Shown here: in pieces, positions 6,607-14,077 of the stretch
Layout: each line of letters begins with the position of its first letter
Numbering within the stretch: the first letter of the stretch is position 1
Assembly (NCBI GenBank): GCA_013816325.1
Contig: JACDEP010000026.1
Location: 1 to 17,589 of the forward strand
Length of the DNA stretch: 17,589 nt
Source: Methylotenera sp.
Lineage (GTDB): Bacteria; Pseudomonadota; Gammaproteobacteria; Burkholderiales; Methylophilaceae
Direction: 5' to 3'
Notes under the pieces: generated by a model
What the model saw: the letters and a program-made list of their open reading frames with translations, nothing else
What the model was told of the DNA's origin: nothing
Database searches by the model: none
Translations under genes and position numbers: made by a program

Positions 6607-6637
6607 AGCCAATTTTATCACAAAGCTTTAATTGGCT
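6607..6637. repeat. 8-bp inverted repeat upstream of the pilin operon
   Basis: AGCCAATT (6607-6614) and AATTGGCT (6630-6637) form a perfect inverted repeat with a 15-base spacer. It lies about 135 bases upstream of pilE. The arm length and spacing resemble a dimeric regulator site as much as an RNA hairpin. No T-run follows. Nothing else obvious occupies 6581-6750. Confidence 0.4.
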
Positions 6638-6757
6638 AATTAGTTCTTGCTGTTATAGGGAGCTATTTAATTAGTCGCCACTTATCTGATTTAATTTGCC
6701 GACCATCGGTTCGTGCTAGACATTTATAAAGCTTATCTGCATCATGCATTCATGAAA

Positions 6758-6763
6758 AAGGAG
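6758..6763 (+). promoter_or_regulatory. Shine-Dalgarno sequence fixing the pilE start
   Basis: AAGGAG, 6 bases before the ATG at 6770. It decides the start: upstream in-frame GTG (6713) and ATG (6752) codons would give longer leaders, but they have no ribosome-binding site, and the SD itself would lie inside the coding region. Confidence 0.85.
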
Positions 6764-6769
6764 ATAAAA

Positions 6770-7225
6770 ATGCGTGTTTCAACAAGTTTGTATGATCATT
6801 TACCTAAAAACATCTTGCAAATTAATCGTGGATTTACTCTGATAGAGTTAATGGTAGTGGTTGCAATCATAGGTATTATCTCCTCAATTGCACTCCCTAG
6901 TTATACCAATTACGTAAAACAGGGTAAAGCGGCTGAAGCCACTGCTAACTTGGCAAGTCTTAGAATTCAATTGGAACAGTATTACCAAGACAATCGTACC
7001 TATGTAGGAGGGCAATGCGCTCCTACTTCTGGGGATAAATATTTTGTATATGCCTGCAGTGCTCCACTTTCAGCTACAGGTTACACTTTGCAGGCAGCAG
7101 GAAAAGCTTCTGAAGCCATGGGAAATTTCAATTTTACCGTAGATCAGAATAACGCTAAAACTTCTAGTTTTGATGGTTCTGCCACGGCTAACTGTTGGTT
7201 AACCAGTAAGGGTGGCTCATGTTAG
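6770..7225 (+). CDS. pilE: Type IV pilin PilE (ComP/DUS-receptor-like minor pilin)
   Basis: A 151-residue prepilin starting at the ATG with the strong Shine-Dalgarno. A 21-residue leader ends at G21; PilD would cut before F22 in RG|FTLIELMVVVAIIGI, leaving N-methylated Phe+1 and Glu+5. The mature protein has the hydrophobic N-terminal helix, ALPSYTNYV, then a Lys/Glu-rich helix RIQLEQYYQDNRTYVGG. Its small globular domain holds four cysteines and ends NCWLTSKGGSC. The LEQYYQDNRTYVG block and GYTLQAAGK segment are characteristic of the PilE/ComP-type minor pilins, whose Neisseria ComP member binds DNA during uptake. It heads the minor-pilin operon, and its stop overlaps fimT by 7 bases. Whether it is a priming minor pilin, a DNA receptor or the major pilin cannot be told from sequence; minor pilin is favoured by context. 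Confidence 0.9.
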   Translation: MRVSTSLYDHLPKNILQINRGFTLIELMVVVAIIGIISSIALPSYTNYVKQGKAAEATANLASLRIQLEQYYQDNRTYVGGQCAPTSGDKYFVYACSAPLSATGYTLQAAGKASEAMGNFNFTVDQNNAKTSSFDGSATANCWLTSKGGSC

Positions 7226-7788
7226 AAGCCTCGAATAATTGCAAAGGCATGAGTTTGATAGAGCTTCTTTTAGGGATAGCTCTCATGGGGATTTTAACGA
7301 CTTTTGCAGTACCGAGTTACAAAGCGTGGGTACAGAACAGTAAGATTCGCAACTCTGCTAGTTCAATTCAGAACGGTTTGCAATTGGCACGCGCTGAGGC
7401 GATTAAAAGAAATCAACGAGTTCAGTTGGAACTTAGGGGGGTTAATTCTGCGTGGACTGTATGTGTCAGTCCCAGCCCAGCCGGGAATTGTCCAAATCCA
7501 GATGATTCTTCAACTATTCAAAGCCGAGCTACAGGGGATGGGGGCTCTTCTAGTATTACAGTCAATACAACATTAGCAGGTCCCTATGTTTTTGATGGTT
7601 TAGGTACATTAAGAAGTCCGTCACCAGCAGCAAATACACTCATTAGAATAACGGTAGATATTAACCCTTCGGTGTTACCTGCAGCAGATAGTAGAGATCT
7701 ACAAATCATTATGGGGGCAGGCGGAAACTCACGTTTATGCGATCCTAATCTTTCTTCCAGCGGTACAGATCCGCGTAGATGCCCATAA
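7219..7788 (+). CDS. fimT: GspH/FimT-type minor pseudopilin
   Basis: A 189-residue prepilin-like protein with a short leader ending at G10 and cleavage before M11 in KG|MSLIELLLGIALMGIL; Glu+5 is present. The GspH/FimT domain follows: SSIQNGLQLARAEAIKRNQRVQL (helix and first strand, residues 48-70), SAWTVCV (77-83), FDGLGTLR (125-132) and a C-terminal tail GNSRLCDP...DPRRCP with C174 and C188. Members are FimU/FimT: FimU primes pilus assembly with PilV/W/X, while Legionella FimT binds DNA through a GRxR motif in the same tail. Here the equivalent position reads G169-N-S-R172, so the first arginine is absent. The start overlaps pilE by 7 bases, implying translational coupling. fimT and fimU cannot be separated confidently. 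Confidence 0.88.
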   Translation: MLEASNNCKGMSLIELLLGIALMGILTTFAVPSYKAWVQNSKIRNSASSIQNGLQLARAEAIKRNQRVQLELRGVNSAWTVCVSPSPAGNCPNPDDSSTIQSRATGDGGSSSITVNTTLAGPYVFDGLGTLRSPSPAANTLIRITVDINPSVLPAADSRDLQIIMGAGGNSRLCDPNLSSSGTDPRRCP

Positions 7789-7803
7789 TTGATAAGGATG
7801 GTC

Positions 7804-8187
7804 ATGAAGACAAAACTATTCGTTAAAAAACAAGAACAGGGCGCAGTTTTGCTGGAGGCTATGATTGCCATTGTACTTTTTGCAATGGGAATACTCGCTT
7901 TAACTGGATTGCAAGCCACAATGATAAAAAGTAATTCAGATAACAAGTATCGATCCGATGCCAGTTTTCTGGCGCAGCAAAGTATAGGCCGCATGTGGGC
8001 TGACCCCAGTAATCTGGCGGACTTTGCCGGTGTGAGTAATGTTTCTAGTTTTTTACCTAACGGAACCCGCACAATTGTTGTGGCACCTCGTGGATTAGTG
8101 ACTGTAACTATTGATTGGCAACAGCCCGGTAATCCTGCACATTCCTATCAAGCCTCAACCTATATCGGAACTACTTTTAATGACTAA
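7804..8187 (+). CDS. pilV: Type IV pilus minor pilin PilV
   Basis: I chose the ATG at 7804 because AAGGA (7794-7798) lies 5 bases upstream; in-frame TTG (7789) and ATG (7798) codons precede it but are worse placed. This gives 127 residues. The leader MKTKLFVKKQEQG ends at G13 and the mature N-terminus is AVLLEAMIAIVLFAMGILALTG with Glu+5. It continues LQATMIKSNSDNKYRSDASFLAQQSIGRMW, matching the PilV family's conserved helix. It ends with a short strand-rich domain (VTVTIDWQQPG), shorter than the roughly 170-185 residues of Pseudomonas PilV. PilV is a core minor pilin of the pilus-tip priming complex in the inner membrane. It lies 15 bases after fimT, and its stop overlaps pilW by 8 bases. 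Confidence 0.9.
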   Translation: MKTKLFVKKQEQGAVLLEAMIAIVLFAMGILALTGLQATMIKSNSDNKYRSDASFLAQQSIGRMWADPSNLADFAGVSNVSSFLPNGTRTIVVAPRGLVTVTIDWQQPGNPAHSYQASTYIGTTFND

Positions 8188-9289
8188 GCTCAATCGACAA
8201 AAGCAGGCAGGGTTCAGCCTGATTGAAATTATGGTTGGGTTAGTGATCGGTTTGCTAGCCACCTTGGTAATTATGAATGTCTTTAGCGTGTTTGAAGAGC
8301 AAAAACGCACGACTACTGGCAATTCAGACTCCCAAACTAATGGGGCTATTGCGCTTTATAACCTGCAAAGAGATGTTCAGTTGGCAGGTTTCGGGTTACC
8401 TGTATTTGATAATGAATATTCTCCATTTCAATGTCCAGTATCTGGGATAGGTTCACCTAGTATTGATCACGATAATTTAGCCAGTACCCCAGCTATCAAT
8501 TTATCCCCTGTTGTGATTATTGATAATGACGGCGCGAATGGGAGCGATACGGTGGCGGTTCATGCTGGAGATACAATGAGGGGCGGAATCCCTGCACGGA
8601 TGCAGGCAGGCGGCACTGCTGGAAATGTTGTAGAAGTTGATGGTAGTTTGAATTGTGCTGTTAACGATGTGGCGCTTGTAGTCGACCCTGGGACACTAAA
8701 TTGTAATATGACGCGCGTTAATGCAATCAACGTAACAGCTGTAACTAGAATTACATTAAATAATCCAACATATGTGGCCGTAGGAAACAGTGTTGCCTGT
8801 TTGGGGATATGGAACGAGTTTAAATATGCCATTGATGCGAACAATCAACTTACAAGAACCGGATCATTAGTCGCTGGTGTTCCCAGTGCTACTGCAGTAC
8901 CAATAGTTTCGGATATCGTTAATATACAGGCGCAATATGGAGTTTCGCCCAATCCAAATGATAATAAAATCAATCAGTGGGTAAATGCTACGGGCGCTTG
9001 GGCTAACCCTATCGCTTCAACTTTTAATAGAAATCGCATCAAAGCGGTGCGAATAGCGATTGTAGCTAGAAGCGGATTGCTGGAACGCAACAATGTTACC
9101 AATGCGTGTAGTTCATTAACCGCTGCAAATCCAACCGGTTTATGTGCCTGGGATGGTTCTACGACAACCTCGACTGCACCGGCCATAGATTTAAGTACAA
9201 ATGCGGATTGGCAAAGATATCGCTACAGAGTTTACGAATCCATTATTCCTATAAGAAATATTATTTGGTCAAGGGACAAGCTGGGATGA
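8180..9289 (+). CDS. pilW: Type IV pilus minor pilin PilW
   Basis: A 369-residue protein starting at ATG 8180. The leader MTKLNRQKQAG ends at G11 and the mature N-terminus is FSLIEIMVGLVIGLLATLVIM with Glu+5. The helix continues to the PilW signature NGAIALYNLQRDVQLAGFGLP (about residues 55-75). The large Ser/Thr/Asn-rich globular part has a late segment IKAVRIAIVARSGLLE (about 290-305), typical of PilW, and ends YRYRVYESIIPIRNIIW. PilW bridges the other minor pilins in the tip complex (GspJ equivalent). A longer reading from upstream would overlap pilV heavily and place the leader internally, so I reject it. It overlaps pilV by 8 bases and pilX by 4 (ATGA). Confidence 0.93.
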   Translation: MTKLNRQKQAGFSLIEIMVGLVIGLLATLVIMNVFSVFEEQKRTTTGNSDSQTNGAIALYNLQRDVQLAGFGLPVFDNEYSPFQCPVSGIGSPSIDHDNLASTPAINLSPVVIIDNDGANGSDTVAVHAGDTMRGGIPARMQAGGTAGNVVEVDGSLNCAVNDVALVVDPGTLNCNMTRVNAINVTAVTRITLNNPTYVAVGNSVACLGIWNEFKYAIDANNQLTRTGSLVAGVPSATAVPIVSDIVNIQAQYGVSPNPNDNKINQWVNATGAWANPIASTFNRNRIKAVRIAIVARSGLLERNNVTNACSSLTAANPTGLCAWDGSTTTSTAPAIDLSTNADWQRYRYRVYESIIPIRNIIWSRDKLG

Positions 9290-9903
9290 AACGTAATTTA
9301 AAAGAAAAAGGTGTAGTGCTATTTATTTCATTAATAGCACTAGTTGTTATGTCTTTAGCAGCCGTTGCACTCATACGAGCTGTGGACACCAATAGCCTGA
9401 TCACAGGGAATTTATCATACCGGCAGACCGCAACAATCTCATCTAGTTATGGTATTGAAAGCGTGTCAGACTTTCTTGGACCGCAAGCAACTACTTATGG
9501 CGATGCCAATCATCCGACTCTGGGTTATTACGCGGTTTGCACTACGTTTGATGTTAATCCGCTAAACGATGCTACGCAACGTTGCACAAGCGCTAATTTG
9601 ACCGTAAACAATAGCTGGCAGCCAGGGATAACCAGTACAAGAGCCGTCGGCTCAGGTATTACGGGTGGCGTCGATGCTTATGGTAATACCATTGAATATA
9701 TAGTTGAACGTATGTGCCCGAATGTGGGCAGTGCTACACAAGAGTGTGTAGCGGCTCAAATTAAAAAGCCAGGATCACAAAAAGGCTGCGATGAACCTAC
9801 ATGCCCTCTAATTTTTGATGAGCAAACTCCACTTTATAGAATCACAGTACGCATAACAGGCCCTAAGAATACGGTGAGTTATGTTCAGACCTTCATTTCT
9901 TAA
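9286..9903 (+). CDS. pilX: Type IV pilus minor pilin PilX
   Basis: A 205-residue protein whose ATG overlaps the pilW TGA (ATGA). The leader MKRNLKEKG ends at G9 and the mature helix is VVLFISLIALVVMSLAAVALIR. Position +5 is Ile rather than Glu, as is usual for PilX/GspK-type minor pilins that cap the tip complex. The PilX N-terminal domain continues DTNSLITGNLSYRQTATISS. The C-terminal part contains several cysteines and ends in the strand-rich PLYRITVRITGPKNTVSYVQ, a common PilX ending. Its stop shares a base with the pilY1 start (TAATG). It should join PilV/PilW/FimU and PilY1 in the priming complex. Confidence 0.9.
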   Translation: MKRNLKEKGVVLFISLIALVVMSLAAVALIRAVDTNSLITGNLSYRQTATISSSYGIESVSDFLGPQATTYGDANHPTLGYYAVCTTFDVNPLNDATQRCTSANLTVNNSWQPGITSTRAVGSGITGGVDAYGNTIEYIVERMCPNVGSATQECVAAQIKKPGSQKGCDEPTCPLIFDEQTPLYRITVRITGPKNTVSYVQTFIS

Positions 9904-12900
9904 TGAGAAAAATCATGAATAAAAGCTTTTTGTTAAAAATCCTAATTAGCATAGTTTTCATTTTCGATATGCTGCAGGCAAACTATGCGCTGGCCGATAA
10001 CGTTAGGCTAGTGGACAAGCCTTTGGTGGGGTCGAGCACTTCTGATGTGCTCCCTAATCTTATGTTCGTTCTGGATAACTCAGGAAGTATGGGTTCTCAA
10101 TTCACCCCTGATTGGGCCACGACTAGTAATTTATCCCGTTTTAAAAATGCGGTATATAACACCCAATTCTATAACCCTAATATTAGATATGTGCCGGCAG
10201 TAAAATTTGACGGCACAAGCATGCCCAACCAGACAAGTTGGACTAGTGTTAGAGATGATGCTTTTTATTCTTATAGCAGCTCCTTGGCTCAGAGCTCAAC
10301 TAACTTGGTCAATAATGCGAGCTATTTCAGTTTTGTTGCTGGAGAGTATTGTACTACGGTAGCACTAACTAACTGTATCGCGGCTACAGCACCTACAGCG
10401 ACCTATCCTTATCCAGCCGCCATTCGCTGGTGCAATTCCACTACGAATGCAAATGCTACTGCTCCCGCAGCAGGTACATGTCAAGCGGTTCAGGTAGGTA
10501 GCTTTACCAATTTACGCACGCCGTTATCAACGTTTACGATTAGTTTTAGTGGTATTTCCAGCAATGTGACTGTCTCCAGTATAAAAATAAATGGTATAGA
10601 AATCATGTCTGGTCCTATAACCAGAAACAGCGCTAATAATGTTGCGAGCGATGTAACAACTGCAATAATGGATTGCGACAACTCTCTTTCCGGAAACTGT
10701 ACCATGTATGGACATACTGCTACGAAAAGTGGCAGTGTTGTTACTGTCAAATCTCCAGCCGGTACCCCTTTAACCTCTATTACTGTCACTAGTACTGGCG
10801 GTACAGCGACAGTTTCTCCAGTAACATCTAACCGTCCCGGAAGTTTGGTTTACACCGATATTTTGAGCACCGTCACCAGTTACACCGAGCCAGGTCAACT
10901 AGCAAAGAATGCTGATCGCGTTGATTGCGCAGGTGTTACATGTACCTATGCTGAGGAGATGACAAACTATGCAAATTGGTGGACATACTATCGCACACGT
11001 ATGCAAGGCATGAAAAGCTCCGCAAGCCTGGCCTTCAAACCCATTGATACTCGCTACAGGGTTGGGTTTATGACTATCAACAGCGTTAGCTCTAACTACT
11101 TGGCTATCGCCAAATTTGATGCAGGTGCTACAGCTCAAAAAGATAAATGGTATACAAAGTTATTTTCCGCGGTTCCAAGCGGGGGAACACCGTTACGCAG
11201 TGCTTTAACCAGGGCTGGCCGTATCTATGCGCATAAAGATACAACTTTTACTGCTGACCCTGTTGAATATGCTTGTCAACCAAACTTTACTTTATTAACA
11301 ACTGATGGCTATTGGAATACAGATTCAGCCGCACAGGTATTGAATGTGAGCGGAGGCTCAGTGGGTAATATGGATGGGGGCTCTACACCAAGGCCAATGA
11401 ATGAGGGGGGGACAGCTACTTTAAATAGCTTAGCCGATGCCTCTAAATACTATTACGAAACCGATATAAGAACCAGCGCTTTGGGAAATTGTACCGGGGC
11501 CTTAGGACAAAATGTTTGTGGAGAAGGCGCAGGCAATGAAAGTATACTCAAACAAAACATGACCACCTTGACCTTAGGCTTAGGAATTGATGGGACATTA
11601 ATTTACAGCAATGATTACAAGACTCAAACCGTAGGAGATTTCGCAGATATAAAAACAGGTGTTAAGAACTGGCCGGTTCCAGAGCTTCTAAAGGCAACCC
11701 CAACCACTGAAGGCCCCGCCCACATTGATGACTTATGGCATGCGGCAGTTAATGCCAATGGTACTTATTTTAGCGCCAGAAACCCTAAAGAATTATCTGA
11801 TTCTTTGAGGAAAGCACTATCAGATATTCAAAGTAAGGTTGGTGCTGGCTCTGCAGCTTCAGCTAGTTCGCTGCAGCCCACTGCCGGAGACAATTATAAC
11901 TATGTAGCTAGCTATACCACTGTAAAATGGATCGGTAATATTGAGTCGCGTATCATTGACGTGAATACTCTAGAAACTAGCAAGGACGCAGTTAATTGTG
12001 CGGAAAATGTAGCAGCAGATTCGTGTGCACCTCCAGCCACTATTGTAGCAGACCCGTCAAACGGAACGTTCTATTGCTCTACAGCGAATTCAACAGCGTC
12101 TAGTTGTAGTACGTTGGGTGGCGTACTGGATACCACCACTAACCCATCAGTGCCAACGTGTAAGGTGGAAGTGGCAACTTCTTGCATCGGCCAAATGGCT
12201 AGCAAAGTATCAGATAGTTCAGATACCCGTAATATAAAATTTAACTCATCCGGCACATTGGCTGATTTTACCTATGGTGGATTGCCAGGTACCTTAAAAC
12301 CCAATTTCGACACAACCTACTTATCTACTCGTTTAAGCCAATGGCCAGAATATACGACTGGTGCCGGAGGGCAGCAGGAGAGAGCGGTTGGTGCGGGTAT
12401 CGTTAATTATTTACGCGGGCAGAAAGGTCTCGAAGATCGGGGGAGCAATCTGGCTGAAAACCGTCTATTCCGCTATCGAGAAGCGACTTTGGGAGATATT
12501 ACCGAGTCACAACCAGCCTTTGTAGCAGGTCCTAGGTTAAGCTATGTAGATCCTGGTTTCCAAGCATTTAAAACAGCGCAAAGTGGTAGACCCGGTAGAC
12601 TATACGTAGGCGCAAATGATGGTATGTTGCATGCTTTTAATACCAATATGCAGGAAATATGGGCATTTGTACCAACACCTGTAATGCCAAATCTATGGAA
12701 ATTAGCGGATAGAGATTATGCAATCGCACATAAAAATTATGTCAATGGCGACCCAGTTATCAGCGAAATATGTATATCAGCGTGTACAAGTACTTCTTCA
12801 GTATGGAGAACAATTTTAGTTAGTGGCTTAAACGGCGGGGGGCGTGGATATTTTGCCTTAGATATTACTGACCCTAATTCACCTAGTTTGCTATGGGAAT

Positions 12901-13961
12901 ATACATCACAGCAAAACAGTAATTTAGGTTATACATTCGGAAACCCGGTTATTACCAAATTAAATAATGGTACATGGGTAGTGCTGGTCACCTCCGGTTA
13001 TAACAATGGTTCGAAAGATAGTGATGGTGTCACTTCCAATTCACCGAGTGGAAATGGTGTAGGGGCTTTATATGTATTAAATGCTTATAGCGGGGCTCAA
13101 ATCAGTACAATCAGTACAGGGGCGGGTACAGCAACAACGCCTAGCGGTTTGGCGCAAATTTCAAACTATATAGATAATGCCAGCCGAAACAACCTAACGA
13201 CGTTTGTATACGGCGGGGACTTGTTAGGTAATTTATGGCGGTTTGATATAAATACCGGCACTGTGGTCAATATCGCAACCTTAAAAGGGCCTGGAAATTT
13301 ACCACAACCCATCACCACAGCACCTGAGCTTGGGGCAGTGAAAAGAAATCGAGTAGTCTTTGTAGGTACAGGTAAATATTTGGAACTTGCTGACCTTACT
13401 AATACGGAGACCCAAACATTGTATGCCATTAAAGACGCAAACTTAACTGCGAGTTTGGGGAACCCAAGAGGCAGCTTAGTTACTCAGATAATCACTCAAT
13501 CGGGTTCTACCAGAAGTGTCGCTACTACCAGTGCAGTTGATTTTAATACTAACTTAGGCTGGATGGCTGATTTACCTGATACAGGCGAAAGAATGAATAT
13601 TAATCCGCTTTTAATCAATGGAGTTTTACTTGCTCCAACCGTTGTACCACAAAGTAGCAGTTGTTCGCCTGGCGGATATGGCTGGATTAATTATTTTGAT
13701 TATAAAACAGGCGGTTCTGTATCCTCTACGGGTGGTGTAGTTTCAGAACGGGTAAATTCACCGGTTGTTGGTTATAACGTGCTTTATGACGCAGATGGTA
13801 ATCCAAAAATTACTGTTGTTGAAGCCAATAGTCCCACCCCGCATGACTTTGGTAATTCTAGGGTGGCGGGTTCAGCTGGTATACGCAGCACATTATTGAA
13901 AAAGAATGACGATAATACTTATGGCAGGAAATATATCTGGCGGGAACTTATGTCTCCTTAA
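9903..13961 (+). CDS. pilY1: Type IV pilus tip adhesin/assembly factor PilY1
   Basis: A 1352-residue secreted protein. The ATG at 9903 overlaps the pilX stop; an in-frame ATG at 9915 is an alternative. The signal peptide is hydrophobic (FLLKILISIVFIFDML) with probable cleavage after ALA31. A VWA domain follows: MIDAS residues D58-x-S60-x-S62 (FVLDNSGSMG), T429 in GGTPLRSAL and D468 in LLTTDGYW, with TL...GL...LWHAAVNANGTYF to about 640. Residues about 660-790 link to a C-terminal PilY1/PilC beta-propeller: GDITESQPAFV, GRLYVGANDGMLHAFN (899-913), EIWAFVPTPVMPNL, VNGDPV, GYFALDITDP and GNPVITKL. The VWA is interrupted by a Ser/Thr-rich block at about 195-310, and 695-765 is cysteine-rich. PilY1 promotes assembly, sits at the tip and can act as adhesin or mechanosensor. 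N1034-D1041 (NNGSKDSDG) might be a calcium loop, but I am unsure. Confidence 0.95.
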   Translation: MRKIMNKSFLLKILISIVFIFDMLQANYALADNVRLVDKPLVGSSTSDVLPNLMFVLDNSGSMGSQFTPDWATTSNLSRFKNAVYNTQFYNPNIRYVPAVKFDGTSMPNQTSWTSVRDDAFYSYSSSLAQSSTNLVNNASYFSFVAGEYCTTVALTNCIAATAPTATYPYPAAIRWCNSTTNANATAPAAGTCQAVQVGSFTNLRTPLSTFTISFSGISSNVTVSSIKINGIEIMSGPITRNSANNVASDVTTAIMDCDNSLSGNCTMYGHTATKSGSVVTVKSPAGTPLTSITVTSTGGTATVSPVTSNRPGSLVYTDILSTVTSYTEPGQLAKNADRVDCAGVTCTYAEEMTNYANWWTYYRTRMQGMKSSASLAFKPIDTRYRVGFMTINSVSSNYLAIAKFDAGATAQKDKWYTKLFSAVPSGGTPLRSALTRAGRIYAHKDTTFTADPVEYACQPNFTLLTTDGYWNTDSAAQVLNVSGGSVGNMDGGSTPRPMNEGGTATLNSLADASKYYYETDIRTSALGNCTGALGQNVCGEGAGNESILKQNMTTLTLGLGIDGTLIYSNDYKTQTVGDFADIKTGVKNWPVPELLKATPTTEGPAHIDDLWHAAVNANGTYFSARNPKELSDSLRKALSDIQSKVGAGSAASASSLQPTAGDNYNYVASYTTVKWIGNIESRIIDVNTLETSKDAVNCAENVAADSCAPPATIVADPSNGTFYCSTANSTASSCSTLGGVLDTTTNPSVPTCKVEVATSCIGQMASKVSDSSDTRNIKFNSSGTLADFTYGGLPGTLKPNFDTTYLSTRLSQWPEYTTGAGGQQERAVGAGIVNYLRGQKGLEDRGSNLAENRLFRYREATLGDITESQPAFVAGPRLSYVDPGFQAFKTAQSGRPGRLYVGANDGMLHAFNTNMQEIWAFVPTPVMPNLWKLADRDYAIAHKNYVNGDPVISEICISACTSTSSVWRTILVSGLNGGGRGYFALDITDPNSPSLLWEYTSQQNSNLGYTFGNPVITKLNNGTWVVLVTSGYNNGSKDSDGVTSNSPSGNGVGALYVLNAYSGAQISTISTGAGTATTPSGLAQISNYIDNASRNNLTTFVYGGDLLGNLWRFDINTGTVVNIATLKGPGNLPQPITTAPELGAVKRNRVVFVGTGKYLELADLTNTETQTLYAIKDANLTASLGNPRGSLVTQIITQSGSTRSVATTSAVDFNTNLGWMADLPDTGERMNINPLLINGVLLAPTVVPQSSSCSPGGYGWINYFDYKTGGSVSSTGGVVSERVNSPVVGYNVLYDADGNPKITVVEANSPTPHDFGNSRVAGSAGIRSTLLKKNDDNTYGRKYIWRELMSP

Positions 13962-13972
13962 TTGAAATCCCC

Positions 13973-14003
13973 AAATAAAGCTCCGAATTCGGTGCTTTAT
14001 TTT
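13973..14003. terminator. Hairpin terminator after pilY1
   Basis: AAATAAAGC (13973-13981) pairs with GCTTTATTT (13994-14002); a T-T mismatch and an inner CCG/CGG pair with an AATT loop complete the stem, followed by only one further T before GTAG. It begins 11 bases after the pilY1 stop and separates it from the convergent gshB. The short T-run outside the stem makes efficiency uncertain. No gene lies in 14004-14077. Confidence 0.8.
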
Positions 14004-14077
14004 GTAGTTTTGAAAATATGGTTGATAGCTACAATAAGAAAATTATCAATAAAACGTAAATGAAGTTTGCAAAGTTA

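Noticed and set aside
6633..6652. TGGC ... TTGC upstream of pilE as a sigma54 (-24/-12) promoter, as used for pilA in Pseudomonas
   Set aside because: The two elements are separated by 10 bases rather than the required 7, so the GG and GC are out of register.
6713..6769. Upstream GTG and ATG codons as the pilE start
   Set aside because: The ideal Shine-Dalgarno at 6758-6763 points to ATG 6770, and the longer reading would make an implausibly long prepilin leader.
7584..8072. 162-codon open frame on the minus strand across fimT/pilV
   Set aside because: It spans two genes with clear pilin features on the other strand and resembles no family.
6770..13961. Neisseria-type DNA uptake sequence or other dense short uptake word in or near the ComP-like pilin locus
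   Set aside because: I did not notice GCCGTCTGAA or another conspicuously recurring word by eye; a genome-wide k-mer count would be needed to decide.
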